Positions 56,195-64,000 of a stretch of DNA of 64,000 nt are shown piece by piece. The translations under genes were made by a program, and so were the position numbers. The notes beneath the pieces were generated by a model. That model saw only the letters and a program-made list of their open reading frames with translations, made no database searches and was not told where the DNA came from. Each line of letters starts with the position of its first letter. The stretch's first letter is position 1. Source of the stretch: Diaporthe sp. PMI_573. Its lineage: Eukaryota; Ascomycota; Sordariomycetes; Diaporthales; Diaporthaceae. Where the stretch lies: the NCBI GenBank assembly GCA_021399435.1, contig JAJTUP010000055.1, positions 1-64,000 of the forward strand, read 5' to 3'.

Positions 56195-56735
56195 AGCGGA
56201 GTTGACCTATCGAAGGTGGCGGTGTGGGAGTGAGTACCCTTCCCCCAGGTTTCTTGCAGGGAGGCTTTCGAGTTCCGATGCGGAATAACAGTATTCAAAA
56301 TGCTGTAGACTTCACGCTTGTGGCTCGATGACAGTGTCATAAGATGCTGTATCCAATGGGTAAGTAAGACAGGACATGAAAATGCCAAAATCGAGAATGC
56401 AAGCAGGACCAAAAGCTGAACGTGCGAAAAGTTGAAGGGAAAAAACAAAGTCCAATCTCGAACTTTTCGGTTATCTTTTTTCTGGGTCGTTATCGATAAG
56501 ACAAGGTGGGATGGGAATCAATGGATGTGAGGTGACGTCTGCAGGGCAATGAAATGAATGCATTGGCCGTTGGGTGGGTGGGTCCTTGACAGGTACTCCG
56601 TACCACAGCCAAGCCAGGCTCGTCCGTCCCGACAAAGCTCTCAACAAGCTCAGGTTCAACCTAACTCACCACCATCCACGGCCCCACGTCGTACGCCAGT
56701 CGTGATATCACTCCATTTCACACGTACAAGCCAAG
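56195..56735. other. Divergent promoter region between NAF1 and ALG9
   Basis: Housekeeping-type bidirectional spacer; nothing else recognised. Confidence 0.5.
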
Positions 56736-58750
56736 ATGCCTCCCAAGGCCGCCCAGCCAAGGGAGTTTGTCCATCCTGACGCTTCACATGCTCGAAAAAT
56801 GTAGGCTCTAATGGGTCGTGCTTCGGCCTAGGTGTCCTTAGTGTGGTGGTGTGGCGCGCAGGTGCTGACAGCTCCTCCAGAAGACCAAGTCTCTTCGCGG
56901 TAGAACCCATATATGCATTTTATGTGTTCCTGGCTGCCAACTTGGTCTCGGCCTTGTTCAATCCGATCCAGGACTGTGATGAGACCTTCAACTTTTTGGA
57001 ACCCACCCACTACCTAGCTCACGGGTATGGCCTGCAGACATGGGAATGGTCACCTGCATACGGCATCCGGGATTGGCTCTATGTCCTCCCTCACGCCGTC
57101 GTTGCAGGCGTGCGGCACTTGCTTCCACAAGCCACAAAGGTGAAACTCTTCTGTCTGGCAGATTGTGCATGTCATCCAAGCTGACGATGTCTGAATGAAT
57201 AGCTTGGGGGCTTCTACTTCATCCGCTATACCCTCGCCTTGGTTTGTGCACTATGCCAGACTTTGCTCTACCGTGTGGTCAGCCTCACCGTGCATCCACG
57301 GATCGGTGTCTTCTTCATCCTTGCTCTGGTCCTTAGTCCTGGTAATTTTCATGCAAGCACTGCATACCTGCCTTCGAGCTTCGCCATGTACACGGGCATG
57401 TTGGGAGCTGCGGCCTTCATGGACTGGACGGGAGGATTCAAAACCGCCGCAGGTATAGTCTGGTTTGCGGCTGGTGGTATCATCGGTTGGCCATTCGCCA
57501 TGGCTCTTGCTGCCCCGTTCCTTCTGGAGGAGGCTCTGCTCGCCATAGCGGCCCTCGGCAACCTGGACCAGTTCCTCTTCGCAGCACGACGGGTCACACG
57601 TGGTGTCCTTGCTGCAGTTGGTATCATTGTGAGTGTCCCTTATAGAAATTGCCCAACGTCAAACTGACAGGGCTAGGCCGTCGATTCGCTGGTCAACTCC
57701 TACTTCTACAGGGTGTGGGGCATCGTCGTCTCATGGAACATTGTCAAGTACAACGTTTTCTCCAAAGGCGGAGGCCCCGAACTGTACGGCACTGAGCCAT
57801 GGACGTTCTACTTCAAGAACCTGGCCCTCAACTTCAACCTGTGGTTTGTTCTGGCTCTGGTCGCATTGCCACTCTTCATGTTGCAGAAGATCATCGCCCC
57901 GAGTGGTCGCGCCTTTTCTTCCTCCTTGCGGGCTGTTGTCTTCCTCTCGCCATTCTACCTCTGGTTCACCATTTTCACGTTGCAGCCCCACAAGGAAGAG
58001 CGCTTCATGTACCCTGCCTATCCCTTTCTTGCCCTCAATGCCGCAGTATCAGCCCACATTGTCCTCACTGCTGTCGGCCATGTCAGCAAGAACACGGCAA
58101 TTGGCAAAATCCCGGCATCTGTCAGGCTTGTCCTCACCGTGGTCGTCCCATTCGTGCTGGTTGTTTCATTGTACCTCCTGCGAGTTATTGGTATTTACTC
58201 AGCATATGGCGCACCGTTGTCACTCTACGATCCCCTCGGTGCCGGCACTCGCGGTGGAGACGCTGAGCTGGTTGGTGGCCGGGGCGACTTTGTTTGCTTC
58301 GGAAAGGAGTGGTACCGATTTCCCTCTTCATTCTTCCTGCCCAGAGACATGCAGGCCAAGTTCGTACAATCTGAGTTTCGAGGCCTACTTCCAGGGGAGT
58401 TCCAAAGGAGCAGTCTACTGGAAGGCTTCAGCGGTACCTACGTGCTCCCCAGCGGCATGAACGACCAGAACAAGGAAGACCTGAGCAAGTACACCGACAT
58501 CGCACAATGCAAGTTCCTGGTGGACACTCACTACCCCTTGAACACGGAGAAGGGGCTGGGCTTGCCACCTAATGAACCCGACTATATCGCCGACACAGCG
58601 AATTGGGAAGTAGTAAAGTGCATCCCATTCCTGGACGCCGGAAATACTGCCCTCGTCCCCAGGATGATTTGGGTTCCTAGCTGGAGCTGGATTCCGGAAA
58701 AGTACCAAAGGAAATGGGGCGAGCATTGCTTGCTCCAGAGGCGCGCTTAG
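56736..58750 (+). CDS. alg9: ALG9-type alpha-1,2-mannosyltransferase (dolichol-linked glycan assembly)
   Basis: Four exons: join(56736..56800, 56872..57139, 57203..57628, 57677..58750), 610 aa; introns of 71, 63 and 48 bp. It belongs to the GT22 family. The luminal catalytic signature is NPIQDCDETFNFLEPTHYL with the key acidic pair DE, then GYGLQTWEWSPAYGIRDWLY. Further landmarks are HPRIGVFF, LSPGNFHASTAYLPSSFAMY and LQPHKEERFMYPAYPFL. It adds alpha-1,2-linked mannose to the dolichol-linked oligosaccharide in the ER lumen during N-glycosylation. Multiple transmembrane helices are evident. Four clean junctions restore the family sequence, so the model is firm. Confidence 0.95.
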
Positions 58751-58951
58751 ATCGGGATACAGTCAAGTCAATGAGCAGTCACTGGACACCCCGAAAAATG
58801 CAGAATTTCCAGGAAACAAGCACATCAAAACCGACCAAAGTGAGAACACAGTCAATTCTCCACCTATGGTTACTCTCAAGTGCATCAGAAAGAATCGACG
58901 CACAATAAGGCCCGATCAACATTGTATTTGTCAGCCCGCTGTCTCCTTGCC

Positions 58952-59566
58952 TCAATTATTTGCAGTTGCACCATTGTAATAATGGATCTAACCATCAGAA
59001 TAGTCAGTTGGGAAACTTCCCAAAGGGTGTCGTAGAGGCCACTCATCAAACCTACTCACCGTTTGATCTGCGCAGCCCGCCGGAGTCTGGTAAGCGTAGG
59101 CTCCGGTGTTGATGAACAATGCTTGATTCTGGCACACCAGCCAGGCAGCCAGATTCTGTCTCTGAAGGCCAGGGGCAGACCAGGTGACGGCGTCTCCCTG
59201 GAAAGCGAACGTGCCAAAGCTATTTTTGGTCGCGTTGAACGTGGTCGCCAACGTCCTCGGGGGACTTGCCAGGTCTGCTGGCTTCTCGACATGGAGATAT
59301 AGAGCTCCGGTGTAGTCAACCAGCTGACCGTCAACAATATTGTACTGCCCAGCCGTGGTGTAGTCGTTCAGGGTGGCGGTGCCGGCCTGATTTGCGGGAA
59401 CTGTCTGTAGATATTTGTGGAAATTAGGCGACGCCACTGCCCGGATCCAATATTGCCCTGGCTGTAGTGTCGTTGGCGTCGGAGCCCGGGGTTGGACTCG
59501 GTCCGGCTGAGGGGCGGCACTGGCCGTAGCCAGCAGCCCATAATAGATGAGATTCTTGACGAGCAT
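58952..59566 (-). CDS. Small secreted protein of unknown function
   Basis: Two exons: complement(join(58952..58987, 59060..59566)), 180 aa from the ATG at 59566, where the signal peptide MLVKNLIYYGLLATASA begins (an in-frame ATG at 59581 adds five residues). The mature protein has QPGQYWIRAVASPNFHKYLQ, LHVEKPADLA, TFAFQGDAVTWSAPG, and two cysteines (WLVCQNQALF and PAGCADQT) that may pair. The 72-bp intron separates the last 11 residues (HYYNGATANN end). Family pattern resembles beta-rich secreted proteins common in ascomycetes, but I cannot name it. It converges on ALG9 with about 200 bp between. Confidence 0.8.
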
Positions 59567-59581
59567 TGCTTCTGAGTGCAT

Positions 59582-60596
59582 ATCTCCAAATGACGCGAAT
59601 CGAACTACCAGGCCTGGCGTAAAATTGCCCTAAACAATTCTTGCCAGGCTCAGCTCGCGGGTATTACTCCTTATAACCAAAATGAAGACGGACCGTCCTC
59701 GGGGGGCGACGTTCCGCACAACATGTGCCTGGCCCGGAGCATGGCACTTTAATCAATGTCAGGAAATCGGCAGGCACCCGGATCTTCAATGCGGCCCGGA
59801 TCGCCCGTCAAATCAAACCTAGGTGTTGCATTCATTGAACGAATAGTGGCTGCCATGCTCAAATTACCGACATATTCGGCCCCACGTACAATTCTGTCGC
59901 ATGTCGTTAAGTACAATTTTATTCAGACAATCCATGCTTGGCATAGGGCATAGGGTGAAAAATCCTAGTAGAACAAGGCAATGAGATGAGCGACGGGTCG
60001 GTTCAATAGTCAACATAACTAGTCCGTTGTTAAAAATATTGAACTCACATGAATCTAGCTGTGCTCCTGGTCATAAGATGTTGCATGAAATCTGCAGCTT
60101 CAAACTTCAGGCAAGAAACTCACAATGACGGGTACCTAGATCGCACGAGGTCATGTTCATCTTTCTTGTGACACAATAAGGACAAGACTGGTGTAAAGCG
60201 TGTACGATGCCAAATGTTTTTCCTTTGTTGCCACAGTGACAAGCTCGCTGCCCTGAACGCCCAGGAGTTTCCGTCTTTTGAATTGAAAAGCTCGGAGATT
60301 TGTCGAGAAAGACTTTCTACCATGCTGGCTGGAAGCAGACGCACAGGTCCAGGGCTCGCCGGACACAACCTGAGCAACACAGGAAACCGAAATATCTGTG
60401 GGCTCCCTGCAGGTTGCAAACACGGTTCCAGGCAACGCTTGCGGACTTTTACTTACATTCAGATACACCTGCCAAAACTGCTTCGGCGCAGCTCCTGCTG
60501 GCGATCAGCCAAACAATCGATTTCGCATCTATCGATTCCTTCGACACGCGTCTCCACTCTCGAGCTCCAAGGTAGAACACTTCGATCTCGCCCACA
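59582..60596. other. Divergent intergenic region
   Basis: Promoters of the two small secreted-protein genes. Nothing else recognised. Confidence 0.5.
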
Positions 60597-61121
60597 ATGA
60601 TGCTTCTCATCCTCCTTGTCTCCGCAATTGTCGCAGCCGCCGCGTCCGGCCTACCTGCGACAAACACAGCAACCTCGCTCAATCCTCTACGAGCACCACT
60701 TTTCGATCAGAAAGGCACAAACGATACCAGCACCGCGTCACTCGCCACTCGTGGAGACGAAATGGAAGTCGGATCGTCTTGCCACGGGATCGAGGGTGAA
60801 TGGAATTGCATGAACACAGCCTTCCAGCGCTGCGCCTCGGGCCAGTGGAGCATGGTGCTCGACACTGCTTACGGCACCGTTTGCGAGCCCGAGGGCTTCA
60901 CTTACGAGTTTCAGCCCGCTTTTGCCAGCTGGTACCCACCGGCCGATACGACAGAGACGATCGTATGCACAGCGACAGCCACATCGCCGAGTGGCTCCAC
61001 AGACGAGACGCAACCAGGCAATTCTAATGGGGCAATGACGGGAAACGCAGCGCCACACTCTGCGCTGTGGGCGATGGTTCTTGGCTCGGGGGGTATGGCC
61101 TTGCTGTTCTTGGCCATGTGA
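60597..61121 (+). CDS. Small cysteine-rich protein with probable GPI anchor
   Basis: Intronless, 174 aa. Signal peptide 1-17 (a second ATG at 60600 removes one residue). A compact Cys module at about 60-100 reads CHGIEGEWNCMNTAFQRCAS and then GQWSMVLDTAYGTVCEPEG. This pattern (C-x7-C-x7-C ... GTxCxPxG) is found in small fungal carbohydrate-binding modules attached to secreted enzymes. A Ser/Thr-rich spacer and a hydrophobic C-terminus (ALWAMVLGSGGMALLFLAM) suggest a GPI anchor. It may be a cell-wall-attached binding protein; ligand is unknown. Confidence 0.78.
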   Translation: MMLLILLVSAIVAAAASGLPATNTATSLNPLRAPLFDQKGTNDTSTASLATRGDEMEVGSSCHGIEGEWNCMNTAFQRCASGQWSMVLDTAYGTVCEPEGFTYEFQPAFASWYPPADTTETIVCTATATSPSGSTDETQPGNSNGAMTGNAAPHSALWAMVLGSGGMALLFLAM

Positions 61122-61762
61122 CGGATCAGGGGCATTCTTTCACATTCAAGTCAGAGATTCTTAAGGGATAAGGCGGGGCCGGGGGACAAAGATGAGAAAC
61201 ATGAGCCTGGGCGCATCCAGTTACCCCGGTTGGGGACAGCATGAAGTTGTGTGGGGAGAGATTACTCGAAGTCTCAGTAGAGTACTCAGTCGCGTACTGT
61301 GACCAGGCCAGGATTGATTGGAGCATGTGAGAGCCTTCCCTAGATGTCTACGTGCAAGAAGTCCAGAGACCGAATGCGGCCATCATGCCCTCAACGTTGA
61401 AAGCCAGCTGGGAGGAAAGGGATAATGGGCAGACGAGTTGAACCAGCCACCGAGACGGATATCATTCCTGGTGGGCTAACTACTGTCGCGAAGCTGACTA
61501 AATCTTTGCGTCCATCGTGTTCGTGACGAAAACAATGTTTTTTGAGGTGTTGATGCCTTCTGTCTTCGACTGTGTTGATCAACGAACTCAACGCCGTCTT
61601 CCGTACTCGATGCCACTTGACAGTAGGATTGCTCACCGAGGGGGTCACGCATTTGCCAGGTGGTTTTTTTTTTTTGAAGATAGAAAATAATATTTATGTA
61701 CTTCACAAGTCTGTCTATGTACTTCGCCCTGCCATGGCAACGAGACTCAACATGACATGTGA
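61122..61762. other. Intergenic region between convergent genes
   Basis: Nothing recognised apart from a T run at about 61664-61673. Confidence 0.5.
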
Positions 61763-63976
61763 CTACTGACCACTGCCACTCGCCACAGCAGTCAGATCTG
61801 TGTCCAGCACGGCAACACTCAGCTGCGGGAGGCTGAACTCAAAGGCCCCATTAGCACCCGAGGTCAACTCCTGCGTTGCTGTGTTGACAATGTTGACGCC
61901 AGTCCGAGGGTCATTGTACGCAAACGGATCGCCGACGCTGTTCGTCAGAACGGTCAGCGAAGCCTTTGTACCCGCCTCGACGCCCTCGAACCGTACGGAT
62001 ACGGGAAACTCCGCGCCGTCTGTGGTGTTGTAAACGGCACCCTTCCAGACGAACGCGCCATCCCTGGCCGAGTCAGTGCCGGCGCCCCAGTACAGGGGTC
62101 CGTAGGTCGAGCTGCTCGTCGTGGGGAGCGTGTCGCTGATGGGGTGGTGGGCAAAGAGGCTCCAGCAGTACCAAGTCACGGCGCGCGTGGTCTGTTTCGG
62201 GTCGGCTGTGAACTGGATGAGCGTGATGGGCCATTGGAACCTGTTCTCGTTCTTCAACACGGGGGCATAAAAGGTGCCCGGGATCCGGTCCGAGTTCCGC
62301 TCATATCCAATGAGAGAGATGGCCTCGCCGACGGCCCCGATCCACCATGGGTACTTGTACAGCTGACCTGCCCAGCGGGGAGGCGTGGCGCCATTCACGT
62401 GAGTTGCGGCTACTTCGCCGATGATGTGGCCGATGTCATTATCAAAGCGGTCAAACTCGAACACCAGCTCATCTGGCTCACGGTATGGGTGGTAGTCGCC
62501 GATGGCACCGGGGGTCTTGGTGAAATCGAGCCCTTCAGCGAGGTTAGGTCCTGTGGTCTCGCCCTCCGGTGCTGGGTCGCTGGTGGCTCCAGAAGAGATG
62601 ACCTGGATCTCGGGGTACGCAGCCGAAATGGCATCGAAGAACATCTGGAATCGGTATTCCTTGTATGAGTTCCAACCGGAAGGGTAGCCAGCCAGCCAGT
62701 CCTCGTTGCCCACCTCAACATAATTGAGTTCAAAGGGCTCAGGGTGGCCGAGCTCGGCACGGCGGGCGCCCCAAGTCGAGTCTGCTGGTCCGCGTACAAA
62801 CTCGATCTCGTCGAGAGCGTCGTCGATAAAAGGCTGTAGGTCCTGTTGAGGCGTGACATCGCCGTTGAGTGCGAGACCGGCCCAGACGCCGAGCACTGGT
62901 AGCATCATTGTCAGCCATCTGTCCACTCTTGCAGAAAGACCGGCGCAGTCGAGACTCACCAATTTGAAGACCCATATCCTCCGCCCATTCGAGGTACTCC
63001 AGAAGACCAAGACCGTGTGTCTGTTGATATCCCCACACGCCTTGGAAACCAGGACGGTCCTTCAACGGGCCAAGAGAGTCTTTCCAGTCCCAGTAAGTCT
63101 CGTTTGTGAGGCCCTCGAGCATGTTGCCGCCGGGGAAGCGCAGGAAAGTCTACAACAATTAGAGCAGAACAAGAAGATCGGAGGTGGTAACCTACAGGGT
63201 TCAAGTCTGCGAGAGCCGTTGCGATATCAACTCTCAACCCATTCTTCCTGTCCTTGTACGTCGGCGGGAACAGACTGATGAGGTTAAAGTCCAGTGCACC
63301 GCCCTGAACAGAATCCACGTCAAAGCTGACCGAGAAGGTGTTGTTGCTGCTTGGAGCATCACTCTCGGGCACGATCTCGAAAGTGTGTTCTGTCCACTCG
63401 TCCTCGACGGATGTGGACGCAACCTCGACTGAGCCAAAAACCTCATCGGTCAGGTTGGACTGCAGCGATGCAGTGAAGGAGCCATTGTATGCGCCCTTGA
63501 CCCAGAAGGATCCCGTGTACTTTTGCTGACTGACAGCGATGCCCCAGTACCCATCGTTCTTGAAGCCGATTGTTCCGGTGCTGTTGCTTCCGGCCGAGAC
63601 TCTCAGTGACGCGGGCAACGCCTCTGAAAGAGGGGTGTCGAGGAACTCGATACTGAAGTTGGCGCCATTCACAGGGAAGTAATGTGCCGTGGAGACCGGG
63701 AACTCAGGGCTGTACTGGAACGCGCGGTTCTGGATGAGCTCGGCGTATATACCGCCATCGCCGGAGTTGTTAATATCCTTGAGTCAGGGTCAGTGTCAGG
63801 CAAAACCCAGCGGTTGGTTGTACGCTTGAGGGGCTCACCTCATGCAGGAAACCGTATCCGTATGGGTGTCCGAACTTGCCGGTCACATTGCCTCCCGAAG
63901 ATTGAACGAGGACATCGACAGCAACTGCAGAAGTGATGCAGGTAGCAGCGGCGAGCGCCTGCTTTAGGAACACCAT
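61763..63976 (-). CDS. Secreted GH51 alpha-L-arabinofuranosidase
   Basis: Four exons: complement(join(61763..62895, 62960..63149, 63196..63777, 63839..63976)), 680 aa; introns of 64, 46 and 61 bp. Signal peptide 1-19. An N-terminal carbohydrate-binding-like beta-sandwich (about 80-220: GYWGIAVSQQKYTGSFWVKG) precedes the TIM barrel (TFLRFPGGNMLEG, WAEDMG, VWAGLALNG). The acid/base Glu368 lies in NYVEVGNEDW and the likely nucleophile Glu464 in HIIGEVAATH. A C-terminal beta domain follows. The enzyme releases terminal arabinose from arabinoxylan and pectic arabinan outside the cell. All junctions restore the family sequence. The 5' end lies within 25 bp of the window edge, so its promoter is not visible. 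Confidence 0.93.
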
Positions 63977-64000
63977 TTTGCCACGCGATTCGACGGTTGA

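Noticed and set aside
1..64000. CRISPR arrays, rRNA genes, viral insertions
   Set aside because: None seen; eukaryotic nuclear sequence without such structures by reading.

Overview
The window is nuclear DNA of a filamentous ascomycete (Pezizomycotina, most likely Sordariomycetes). The evidence is short GT-AG introns of 46-160 bp with CTRAY-type branch sites, compact genes on both strands, and a gene set typical of plant-associated fungi: P450, FAD oxidase, cyanovirin-N-type lectin, NIS1-like effector, GH51 and GH55 enzymes. The species cannot be named from the sequence.

Layout. 1-3.2 kb is an AT- and TpA-rich repeat block that looks RIP-mutated. 3.7-9.7 kb carries accessory genes: P450, secreted CVNH protein, ToxD-like reductase and sulfotransferase-fold protein. 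9.7-13.9 kb has no gene I can support. 13.9-17.2 kb is an FAD-linked oxidase. 19.7-29.5 kb is conserved housekeeping DNA: Mpv17/PMP22 protein, PGK, SEM1/DSS1, IML2 and a sterol-desaturase-family enzyme. 33.0-36.0 kb is a large alpha/beta-hydrolase. 36.6-45.1 kb is a decaying accessory stretch with an F-box-like pseudogene, a NIS1-like effector and a GH55 pseudogene. 45.7-64 kb holds a PhyH dioxygenase, cupin, SH3 membrane protein, NAF1, ALG9, two small secreted proteins and a GH51 arabinofuranosidase.

The main discovery is two unrelated families of introner-like elements, meaning near-identical sequences that are themselves spliceosomal introns in unrelated genes. Family A (about 188 bp) is an intron in the P450, the FAD oxidase and IML2. 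Family B (101-104 bp) forms two introns of IML2 and the first intron of the NIS1-like effector. In every case except NIS1, removing the element joins the exons in frame and restores the conserved protein. IML2 has three of the six copies and both families. In the FAD gene the family A intron was later hit by an internally deleted hAT transposon (1171 bp, 21-bp perfect terminal inverted repeats, 8-bp target duplication). In the NIS1-like gene the usual splice pair produces an in-frame stop at the junction, so this copy either disables the effector or forces another donor.

Several genes have one-base changes in homopolymers (FAD oxidase, GH55, F-box-like gene). These may be real decay or residual assembly indels, and should be checked before calling pseudogenes. 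All exon coordinates below are my own reading of splice sites and reading frames; no alignment program was run.
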